Source of the DNA: CAWELS01 sp964468205
GTDB taxonomy: Bacteria; Acidobacteriota; Terriglobia; Bryobacterales; Bryobacteraceae
Reading direction: 5' to 3'
Assembly (NCBI GenBank): GCA_964468205.1
Contig: CAYXVG010000001.1
Span: 186,001 to 250,000, forward strand
DNA length: 64,000 bases
The notes under the pieces are model-generated. The model saw nothing but the letters and a program-made list of their open reading frames with translations, was not told the DNA's origin and did no database searches. This document shows, piece after piece, positions 8,950-15,462 of the stretch. How positions within the stretch are numbered: position 1 is the stretch's first letter; the number at the start of each line of letters is the position of its first letter. Position numbers and translations under genes: made by a program.

Positions 8950-10458
8950 CTACCCGTCGAACTTGCGCATACTCGCGGCGAGGCCGATCTGACCTTCCGG
9001 ACGAAGCAGCGGGAAGAGGATAACGTCGCGGATCGATTTCGAATCCGTGAGAATCATGGTGAGCCGGTCAATGCCGATGCCCTCGCCGCCGGTCGGAGGC
9101 AGCCCGTGGCACATCGCCCGCAGGTAGTCCTCGTCCATCAGATGCGCCTCTTCGTCTCCACGTTCGCCCATGGCGAGCTGCATCTCGAAACGGCGGCGCT
9201 GTTCCTGAGGGTCGTTCAACTCGGAGTAAGCGTTGGCGATCTCCATCCCGGCGGCATAGATCTCGAAGCGTTCGACGAAGCCCGGCTCGCTGAGCTTATT
9301 TTTCGAGAGCGGTGAAGTCTCGATGGGATAGTCGTGGACGATGGTTGGCTGGATCAGTTGTTCTTCGACGTTCTCTTCGAAAATCTCCACCAATTGCTCG
9401 CCCGGAGTCGCCTTCCGCGAGTGGGCGCTCAGCCAGGCGGGATCCTTGAGTTGCTCCATGGAGGGCCTCTCATCACCCCGCCAGAACTCAACGACTGCCT
9501 CGCGCACCGTGAGACGCCGGATGTTCTCGAAATCCAGGGTCTCCCCCTGGTAGCTCACCCGGGCCGATCCCGTCGCTTCCACGGCGGCCTGCCGCAGGAG
9601 CCGGCAGGAAAGGTCCATCATGACGTGGTAATCGGCGTAGGCCTGGTAGAACTCGAGCATGGTGAATTCCGGATTGTGCTGGGTCGAGATTCCTTCGTTC
9701 CGGAAATTCCTGTTGATTTCATAAACCCGCTCCATGCCGCCGGCCACCAGCCGTTTCAGGTAAAGTTCCGGAGCGATGCGGAGATAGAGATCGAGGTCCA
9801 ATGTGTTGTGGTGCGTGACGAAGGGACGAGCAGCGGCGCCACCATATATGGGCTGCATCATAGGCGTTTCCACCTCGATATAGCCCTCGCCCTCCAACTC
9901 CCGGCGCATGGCCGCAATAATCCGGCTGCGCTTCACGAAGACGTCGCGCACTTCGACATTGCTGATGAGATCGAGGTAACGCTGCCGGTAGCGAGTCTCG
10001 ACATCCTTGAGCCCGTGCCACTTTTCGGGCAGGCTTTGGAGCGCCTTGCTCAAGAAGAACAGCCTCTCGGCCATTACGCTGAGTTCGCCGGTGCGGGTGC
10101 GGAAGAGCTTCCCCTCGATGCCGACAATGTCGCCAATATCGAGGAGCCGCTTAAAAAGCTCGAATTCGGCTTCGGCAAGCCTGTCCTTACGAAGGTAGAC
10201 CTGCAGCTTACCGCCGTCCTGCTGGAGGTGGGCAAAGCCGGCCTTCCCCATCGGCCGCATCGTCATCACCCGCCCCGCGATGCGCACGTTCACTGGCTCG
10301 TTTTCCAGCGCCTCAGCCGGCGTTTCGCCGTAAGACTCGATAATCAGGGGGATTGTGTGGGAATAATCAAATCGCTGCCCATAGGGCTGAAAGCCTAGCG
10401 CCTCAATCTGCTTGACGCGGTCCAGGCGCTGGCGCAAAATCTCTTCATCAAGGGCCAA
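8950..10458 (-). CDS. lysS: Lysyl-tRNA synthetase, class II
   Basis: 502 residues, the standard length. An N-terminal OB-fold anticodon-binding domain (about 50-150; VRIAGRVMTMRPMGKAGFAH) precedes the class II catalytic core. The core has motif 1 around VFVKRSRIIAAMRRELEGEG, motif 2 as YEINRNFRNEGISTQHNPEF, and motif 3 as GEGIGIDRLTMILTD. The PIYGGAAARPF segment is specific to the lysine enzyme. It charges tRNA-Lys in the cytoplasm. The start ATG at 10458 is directly preceded, on the minus strand, by GGAGAA 4-9 nt upstream. It is followed 6 nt later by lolC/E. Confidence 0.97.
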   Translation of the reverse strand: MALDEEILRQRLDRVKQIEALGFQPYGQRFDYSHTIPLIIESYGETPAEALENEPVNVRIAGRVMTMRPMGKAGFAHLQQDGGKLQVYLRKDRLAEAEFELFKRLLDIGDIVGIEGKLFRTRTGELSVMAERLFFLSKALQSLPEKWHGLKDVETRYRQRYLDLISNVEVRDVFVKRSRIIAAMRRELEGEGYIEVETPMMQPIYGGAAARPFVTHHNTLDLDLYLRIAPELYLKRLVAGGMERVYEINRNFRNEGISTQHNPEFTMLEFYQAYADYHVMMDLSCRLLRQAAVEATGSARVSYQGETLDFENIRRLTVREAVVEFWRGDERPSMEQLKDPAWLSAHSRKATPGEQLVEIFEENVEEQLIQPTIVHDYPIETSPLSKNKLSEPGFVERFEIYAAGMEIANAYSELNDPQEQRRRFEMQLAMGERGDEEAHLMDEDYLRAMCHGLPPTGGEGIGIDRLTMILTDSKSIRDVILFPLLRPEGQIGLAASMRKFDG

Positions 10459-10562
10459 TGGGCATTCTCCTCAAACACCCCATTATAAGCGTGAGGTCCC
10501 AGATCGCCGCCGGAAGTTGGTTCCGGCGAGCCGCACTAAGCTTTTCTGGCCAATCCGCCGAC

Positions 10563-11384
10563 ATGAGTTATAGGATGAAGGTGGTGCGAGCGAGGACGGA
10601 GTCCGCCCGGACCGTTTCGGGCGGGACAGACGAGACCAAAAGGTATAATTGTGCGTTGACCGCTGTTTCCATCGTGATCCCAGCCTATGACGAGGAAGAG
10701 CGGCTCCCGGCAACCCTGAATGCAATTCTTTCCTACTTGCGCAAGAAGCAGGACCTTGACGCCGAAGTGCTGGTGGTGAATGATGGGTCCTCGGACGGCA
10801 CTCACTCCGTGGCAGCGTCTTTCGGCAAGGAAGACATTCCGGTGCGGGTGCTGGATAATCCCGGAAATCGTGGCAAGGGCTACTCGGTCCGGCACGGGAT
10901 GCTCGAAGCTTCCGGCGACTGGGTACTTTTCACCGACGCGGATCTCTCGGCGCCGATAAAGGAACTTGACACACTACTCTGGGAAGCCCGCCGGCAAGAT
11001 GCTGATGTCGCCATCGGCTCCCGGGCAATTGACCGGTCGCTGATTGGCGTGCATCAGTCCGCCTTTCGGGAGAATGCCGGACGGGTATTTAATCTCTTGA
11101 TGCGCCTGCTGACGGGGCTGCCCTTCGCCGATACGCAGTGCGGCTTCAAGCTGTTTTCGAAAGAGGCGGCGCGGGAGGTCTTCAGCCGGCAGCGCATTGA
11201 CCGCTTCGGCTTTGACGCCGAGGCCCTGTTTATTGCCCGCCTGAAGGGATTCAAGTGTATCGAAGTCCCGGTTCGCTGGGATCATGTTGAGGGCACCAAA
11301 GTCAGCATGTTCCGCGACAGCCTCAACATGTTCCTCGACCTCGTCCGGATCCGCGTTTATCAGCTCAGAGGCTTCTATCGCTGA
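10563..11384 (+). CDS. Family 2 glycosyltransferase, dolichyl/polyprenyl-phosphate sugar synthase-like
   Basis: The catalytic domain starts at SIVIPAYDEEERLP and contains VVNDGSSDGT, the DxD motif in FTDADLSAPI, and the downstream signatures DTQCGFKLF and RFGFDAEALFIARLKG. The latter two are typical of the ALG5/dolichyl-phosphate glucosyltransferase subgroup. The enzyme would transfer a sugar from a nucleotide donor to a polyprenyl phosphate at the inner face of the membrane. No membrane helices follow, as in ALG5-like single-domain enzymes. The start is uncertain: the frame is open back into the lysS start, in-frame ATGs occur at 10563 and 10575, and a TTG at 10656 directly precedes the conserved domain. 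It is divergent from lysS and upstream of the GH30-like pseudogene. Confidence 0.85.
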   Translation: MSYRMKVVRARTESARTVSGGTDETKRYNCALTAVSIVIPAYDEEERLPATLNAILSYLRKKQDLDAEVLVVNDGSSDGTHSVAASFGKEDIPVRVLDNPGNRGKGYSVRHGMLEASGDWVLFTDADLSAPIKELDTLLWEARRQDADVAIGSRAIDRSLIGVHQSAFRENAGRVFNLLMRLLTGLPFADTQCGFKLFSKEAAREVFSRQRIDRFGFDAEALFIARLKGFKCIEVPVRWDHVEGTKVSMFRDSLNMFLDLVRIRVYQLRGFYR

Positions 11385-11462
11385 GACCTCCACAGCGCCC
11401 CGGCCTCCCGGGATGTCGATCTTTCTGTAAATTTCGGTAGTAGTAGCGATAGAGTAGCTCCC

Positions 11463-12066
11463 ATGCTCAGGAACACCGTTGTATTCCTCTCTATCCTCGG
11501 ACTGTTGGCGCCCGTGCTGTTCGCCGACGATATCACCGTAGAGATCAACTGCAACGATCAACGCCAAACTTGGGACGGGTTTGGCGTGAACTATGTGGAA
11601 ACCGCACAGACGCCCGACTACCAGACGTGGCCGCAGGAATACGGCGGTTTTGGCGCCCTCTCGGAGGCGGACAACGACAACAACAGCCCATGGATCCTGG
11701 ACCAATCCAGGTTTGACCATGCCACCTCCACTGAGTGGATACGGTATTTCGTCCGGGAAGGGCTCAAGATGGCGCGGGCGGCCGGGCATGAACGTGGCCG
11801 GCGTTTACGCCAGCGACCCTGACCTCTAACTGATGGCATTTGCAAAATCCGCAACATCCAACCCCGACGCCTTCGTCGTGATGAACCGGACCGAGCCGGC
11901 CAAGAGGTTCCGCGTCAAGGTTCGGGGTACGAGCCATGCTGAGTTCGACGCTTACCGTACATCACCCTCGGAGAACTACAGATCATTAGGCCCACTGGCA
12001 GTTGAAAATAGGTTTGTTTCCGTCGAGGCGCCCGCCCGGTCTGCTACTTCGCTCTTCGGAAAGTGA
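11463..12066 (+). pseudogene. Gutted secreted glycoside hydrolase, GH30-like
   Basis: The 5-prime piece (11463 to about 11775, frame 3) has an ATG, a signal peptide ending VLFADD, and the GH30-type N-terminal strand TWDGFGVNYVETAQ, continuing to REGLKMARAA. The reading then jumps to frame 1 (RPGMNVAGVYASDPDL), meets a TAA at 11827-11829, and resumes as AFAKSATSNPDAFVVMNRTE. It closes with a C-terminal beta-sandwich (VSVEAPARSATSLFGK) ending in TGA at 12064-12066. Between the two pieces nearly the whole TIM barrel, including both catalytic glutamates, is missing; intact relatives are around 450-500 residues. So this is an internal deletion plus frameshift plus nonsense codon. The open frame at 11833 could in principle still be translated, but has no sign of being a gene. 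Confidence 0.78.
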
Positions 12067-12313
12067 GTGGGGACGCAGCCATGCCCCCGCCGGCACGCAG
12101 GCGGGTGACGGGCTCAGAGTAGTGGCCTGCTTGGAAGATCGTCCCCGACGCCGAGCGGAGCCGGAATCCCCTGCAGCAGAGGGCAGTGGCCGTGCATCGG
12201 GATCTGAAACAACATACCATATCCGATAGGGATGAAGACAATCTTCCAATTTGCGCTCTTCAAACAGCACAAAGTCGTATGAATTCAATGACTTAATTTT
12301 TCGATATTCGGGG
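12067..12313. other. Intergenic stretch after the glycosidase remnant, no gene supported
   Basis: About 250 bases between the pseudogene stop and the small-RNA promoter. A minus-strand frame (start 12288) begins plausibly but soon turns into Arg/Ser/Pro-rich sequence that runs back through the pseudogene, and it has no recognisable domain. I see no tRNA-like fold and no strong repeat. Confidence 0.5.
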
Positions 12314-12342
12314 TTGATTTTCCCGGATACACGTGTTACGAT
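12314..12342 (+). promoter_or_regulatory. Sigma-70-type promoter of the candidate small RNA
   Basis: TTGATT (12314-12319) and TACGAT (12337-12342) are separated by exactly 17 bp within an AT-richer stretch. Transcription would begin near 12349, just upstream of three consecutive hairpins. There is no coding frame immediately downstream on this strand. Confidence 0.55.
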
Positions 12343-12348
12343 CGAAAG

Positions 12349-12459
12349 TAATCAGATAAGTCGTCATTGACTTATAGCATCCCCGGCGACGAGGCCCAGC
12401 TCGTCGCCAGCCCCTCTGAGTGAAGCCCGGCGGCCCAGCGCCGGGCTTCTTTCTTTCTG
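12349..12459 (+). ncRNA. Candidate three-hairpin small RNA with intrinsic terminator
   Basis: Three perfect hairpins stand in a row, each with a 6-nt loop. The first is ATAAGTC/GACTTAT (12356-12375, loop GTCATT). The second is GGCGACGAG/CTCGTCGCC (12385-12408, loop GCCCAG). The third is AAGCCCGGCG/CGCCGGGCTT (12423-12448, loop GCCCAG again), followed by TTCTTTCTTT. A well-spaced promoter (12314-12342) lies directly upstream, giving a transcript of about 110 nt. No convincing open reading frame lies in it. Identical loops on two stems of different sequence point to a selected loop rather than a duplicated hairpin. I do not recognise a known RNA family. An alternative is that only the third hairpin matters, as a terminator for read-through from the pseudogene. 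Confidence 0.5.
12423..12459 (+). terminator. Rho-independent terminator (third hairpin of the small RNA)
   Basis: A 10-bp perfect GC-rich stem (12423-12432 with 12439-12448), a 6-nt loop and a T-rich run at 12450-12459 on the plus strand. Confidence 0.75.
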
Positions 12460-12565
12460 ATCTGATCTTCCAGAAACAGTTAGAGGCGGGCAGCGCCGTC
12501 GCGCCACCCGCCTCATCGGGTCCGGAAGGACTCGCAGGCCGAGTCCAACTGGTCCGTCTCCGTTG

Positions 12566-13147
12566 CTACCGGTTCCGGAATCCTTGGGGGCCCGGGCCAA
12601 CCATCGGGCCACCCCCGAATCCTCCTTTGCCGCGCCTGCCTCGCCTGCCGTCTGCCCCGAGCCCGAGAATCATGCGGGCCTGGGCCAGGGCGGGCATCAG
12701 TTCAGCCGCCTCTTCAAGCTTGGCCAGGCCAGCTTCGGCGTCCGGTCCCCAGGACTTGATAATATTTCGGACCGCTTCGCGGTTCTGCTCATGCGCCGCC
12801 TTGATTTCTTCCTGCTTCGCCTCGATCTGGAGGACAAGCTCGCCGATTACAGCGGTGTTCTGGGCGGCGTTCTCCGCTTCCACCGCGGCCTTGAGTTGCT
12901 CACGGAGGTCACGAAGTTCCTGGAACTCGGCCCTCATACCCTCCATTTGGGCCCTCTGCTGCTCGCGCAGTGCCTTAACCTTCTCCGCCAAATCCGCCGG
13001 TTCCATGTTGAACACCTCCGCCAGAGCCGCCAGCCGGGCTCCCGGCTCAGGCGCTCCCTCCGGGGGTACACCGGGGCCACCCGGGCCAAACGGCTGTGCC
13101 GCCAGCATGCCGGCGAAAACAATCATCGAAAGGATCACTCGTTTCAT
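12566..13147 (-). CDS. Periplasmic Spy/CpxP-like coiled-coil protein
   Basis: 193 residues. A clear signal peptide (MKRVILSMIVFAGMLAAQ) is followed by a Gly/Pro-rich segment, then a long charged helical region (about residues 35-150) rich in Glu, Gln, Arg and Ala. A Gly/Arg-rich tail ends it (GRRGRRGKGGFGGG). The arrangement resembles the periplasmic heavy-metal/envelope-stress proteins of the Spy, CpxP and ZraP group, often annotated as periplasmic heavy metal sensor in this phylum. The LTxxQ signature is not evident, so a chaperone or metal-binding role is only a structural analogy. It is monocistronic; the next upstream gene is the divergent PilZ protein. Confidence 0.75.
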   Translation of the reverse strand: MKRVILSMIVFAGMLAAQPFGPGGPGVPPEGAPEPGARLAALAEVFNMEPADLAEKVKALREQQRAQMEGMRAEFQELRDLREQLKAAVEAENAAQNTAVIGELVLQIEAKQEEIKAAHEQNREAVRNIIKSWGPDAEAGLAKLEEAAELMPALAQARMILGLGADGRRGRRGKGGFGGGPMVGPGPQGFRNR

Positions 13148-13262
13148 GGTTCACTCCTTGTCTGTGTCTCTGGTCTGGATTCCAGTATCTGCTTCCACTT
13201 GAAGCCCGATGGGCTTGTTTTCCAGCTCTCACCCTCTCAAACGAATCGTGGCGTGATTGGGA

Positions 13263-13290
13263 TTACACTCCTCGCCTTTTTTGCTATAAA
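13263..13290 (+). promoter_or_regulatory. Probable promoter of the PilZ gene
   Basis: TTACAC (13263-13268) and TATAAA (13285-13290) are spaced by 16 bp. The predicted start near 13297 leaves a leader of about 30 nt before the ATG at 13326. Confidence 0.45.
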
Positions 13291-13325
13291 CTGAGCTCTA
13301 ACGTTTACCCGCGACCCGAAACAGA

Positions 13326-13664
13326 ATGGCCCCGGCAATGCCAAATCCGGAAGACTCATCACTCCGCCGGGAGCGCCGGAGCGCATTCTCCGGCCGGATC
13401 CGCATTACATGGCAGGACCCTGGCAGCGCACCGCACTTCAGCTATGCCAACGGCATCAACATCTCCCGGAGCGGGTTGGCTTTCCTCGCCGACGAGGAGA
13501 TCCCAGTACGAACGATCGTGGGCTTTGAGATCCCGAAAACGAAACTGAAAGCGAGCGGTTCGGTCCGATATTGCCGGCGAAAGGGACTGAAACAGATCAT
13601 CGGGATCGAGTTCACCGGCTCATTCCACTGGAATCCCGAAACGAGTCCGATACCCGGCCTGTAG
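13326..13664 (+). CDS. Single-domain PilZ protein, cyclic-di-GMP binding
   Basis: 112 residues made almost entirely of one PilZ domain. The RxxxR element is seen in RRERRSAF (about residues 14-21), and the [D/N]xSxxG element as NISRSG. Both are needed for cyclic-di-GMP binding, so binding is likely. Strands with KLKASGSVRYC and GIEFTG complete the beta-barrel. No effector domain is attached, so it would act by protein-protein contact in the cytoplasm. Targets cannot be read from context: neighbours are a Spy-like protein (divergent) and a small unknown (convergent, stop codons 2 nt apart). ATG 13338 is an alternative start. Confidence 0.88.
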   Translation: MAPAMPNPEDSSLRRERRSAFSGRIRITWQDPGSAPHFSYANGINISRSGLAFLADEEIPVRTIVGFEIPKTKLKASGSVRYCRRKGLKQIIGIEFTGSFHWNPETSPIPGL

Positions 13665-13665
13665 A

Positions 13666-13944
13666 CTAGAAGTCAAACTGAAGCTGGCGGCGGCTGATGA
13701 AAATGTGCGAATTCCGCCGCAGCGATGGCGCCGCCCGCATGGCGATCGTGCCGCCGACCTGACCTGCAATCTGCTCGGCGACCGTCCGCTCATGGTCATG
13801 ATCATCCATGGGCGGCCCGCCAGTCTCCTGGATCCACCTTGTGGTGAGGAGGTTCAATCGCTGCTCCAGTTCCGCGTCCGCGCACTTCCATTCCCCCCGC
13901 CGCAAGAACGCTTTGCGCGTGCCGATACGCACCAGGATTCCCAT
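13666..13944 (-). CDS. Small hypothetical protein
   Basis: 92 residues, not recognised. It starts MGILVRIGTRKAFLRRGEWK, with a middle region containing PPMDDHDHERTVAEQIAGQ and a basic C-terminus (RRNSHIFISRRQLQFDF). No signal peptide or membrane segment. It is tail-to-tail with the PilZ gene. A GAGG lies only 2 nt before the ATG, which is poor spacing, so the start, and to some degree the gene itself, is uncertain. Confidence 0.45.
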   Translation of the reverse strand: MGILVRIGTRKAFLRRGEWKCADAELEQRLNLLTTRWIQETGGPPMDDHDHERTVAEQIAGQVGGTIAMRAAPSLRRNSHIFISRRQLQFDF

Positions 13945-14001
13945 AACCTCACTATCTTAAGCCAGATGCGTGGAAAGACAATACTCCTCTCCGTTTCGCC
14001 G

Positions 14002-15312
14002 CTACTCTTTGAGATTGACGCGGATCAGCTCTTTGTCGTTCCGCGTTACCAGGTGCCCGTTCGCATAGGCCGGATGAACCCAATTCACGCCTCCGGCTGC
14101 ACGCCGGTTTCCGGATCGCGATGTCGGCTCGATGAGTCGCGTGCGATCAATCTCCTGGTAGCCGCGCGGCGACAGCCTGGCGATGATGAGCTCGCCCGCG
14201 TCGTTGTTAATGAAGTACCGGTCGCCGTTTCGGACGATGAATCCCGCCGCCCACCGCGCCTTCTCGCCGGTCACGGCTACCGTTTCCCACACCCGCTCGC
14301 CGGTGGCGGCGCGAAGGCATCGCATCTGCCCGTAGCTGCAGATACCGTAGATGTAGTCCCCATCTATAACCGGCGTTGTGATGAGAGCGTGCAGGCCGTC
14401 CGAGCGGATTTCGCTATCACTGTTACCCTTCCACAGCCGGGACGCCGCCGGCTTGCCGGCCGCCAGCTCCATCATGAGGGAACCGTTGAAAAAGGACGAA
14501 ACCAGCAGCCGCGATCCACTGACCACGGGCGTCGCCACCGGTAGGCTCAGGTGAACCCGGAACGGTTCTTCCCAGTAGACTTCTCCCGTCGACGGATTGA
14601 GCGACGTAAGGGCTGTCGAATGCCACATGATGAGTTGGCGGGCGCCTCCGGCCTCTACGAAAATCGGCTGCGAGTATCCCGGCTCCGTGTCGCCGGACAA
14701 AGCCCGCCAGGCCGCCTTGCCCGTTCTCTTATCGAAAGCGATTACATTGGCCTCTGGTTCGCCGCCGGCGAGGCAGTACACGCGGTCCCCGTCCACCAGC
14801 GGCGCCGCCGCGAAGCCCCACACCGGCATCGACGCTCCAAACTCCTTTTGGAAGTCGCGCCGCCACACCTCCGAGCCGTCCCTGGTGTTTACGCAGACTA
14901 GGACGCCGGATGCGCCGAGCATGTACACCAGGCCGCCGTCAACGGTGGGCGTTGCCCGGGGGCCAATGGCGTAGGTACTGGCCAGCCCCGTGTAGTCCGC
15001 TTCCCATTCATGCGCCCATATCAGCTCCCCGGTCTCCTCCGAGAGGCAGAGCAGCCGTTCGACCCCTCGATTCGGCGCGGTCTGTCGAAAGTCGCCCACG
15101 TAGACCTTCCCCGCGGCTACCGACGGACCGCTAAAGCCGCCGTTGACCGGTGTGCGCCACCTCACCGTGAGGCCCTGTTCGGGAAATCGCTCCAGCAAAC
15201 CGGTCTCGTTCCATTCCCCGGCGCGGCCTTCGCCGCGCCACTCCGGCCAGTCGTCGGCGCCGGCGTTTCCGGCAATCAAGAGAGCTGAAAGCAGTCCCAG
15301 AAGCAGTCGCAT
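14002..15312 (-). CDS. Secreted PQQ-like beta-propeller repeat protein
   Basis: 436 residues with a signal peptide (MRLLLGLLSALLIAGNAGA). Repeated PQQ/BamB-type blades follow, each with a G.VY... strand and a TG...W hinge (GKVYVGDF, GGLVYMLGASGVL, GDRVYCLAGG, GDYIYGICSYGQM). The N-terminus WPEWRGEGRAGEWNETG is the usual opening of the outer-membrane-protein-assembly-factor-B-like proteins common in Planctomycetota and Acidobacteriota. It lacks the catalytic residues of true PQQ dehydrogenases, so an enzymatic role is not supported and a scaffold or sensor role in the periplasm is more likely. It is divergent from the cytochrome/TPR gene; the 150-nt gap holds both promoters. Confidence 0.85.
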   Translation of the reverse strand: MRLLLGLLSALLIAGNAGADDWPEWRGEGRAGEWNETGLLERFPEQGLTVRWRTPVNGGFSGPSVAAGKVYVGDFRQTAPNRGVERLLCLSEETGELIWAHEWEADYTGLASTYAIGPRATPTVDGGLVYMLGASGVLVCVNTRDGSEVWRRDFQKEFGASMPVWGFAAAPLVDGDRVYCLAGGEPEANVIAFDKRTGKAAWRALSGDTEPGYSQPIFVEAGGARQLIMWHSTALTSLNPSTGEVYWEEPFRVHLSLPVATPVVSGSRLLVSSFFNGSLMMELAAGKPAASRLWKGNSDSEIRSDGLHALITTPVIDGDYIYGICSYGQMRCLRAATGERVWETVAVTGEKARWAAGFIVRNGDRYFINNDAGELIIARLSPRGYQEIDRTRLIEPTSRSGNRRAAGGVNWVHPAYANGHLVTRNDKELIRVNLKE

Positions 15313-15462
15313 GGAACCAGAATATCAGCCGGTCCACCGGCCCCTGCGCGCGGCGAGTATTCACAGGTTCGATTCCGGCCCGCACGTGATAAACTCACAC
15401 TGTCTAGCCGGGTGCGACTTGGCGATGACCGTCTCACGGAGAGACCGCGAAGGGGAAGTGCC

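Noticed and set aside
10644..10649. Exact TATAAT upstream of the family-2 glycosyltransferase domain
   Set aside because: No -35 element at 16-18 bp and no extended -10. It would require a leaderless TTG start, so it is probably chance.
11986..12288. 100-codon minus-strand frame beside the glycosidase remnant
   Set aside because: The first 40 residues look protein-like, but the rest is low-complexity and overlaps the pseudogene; no ribosome-binding site or family.
13199..13218. Small hairpin AAGCCC-GAT-GGGCTT followed by GTTTT
   Set aside because: A 6-bp stem with a 3-nt loop lying upstream of both flanking genes, with no plus-strand transcript that it would end.
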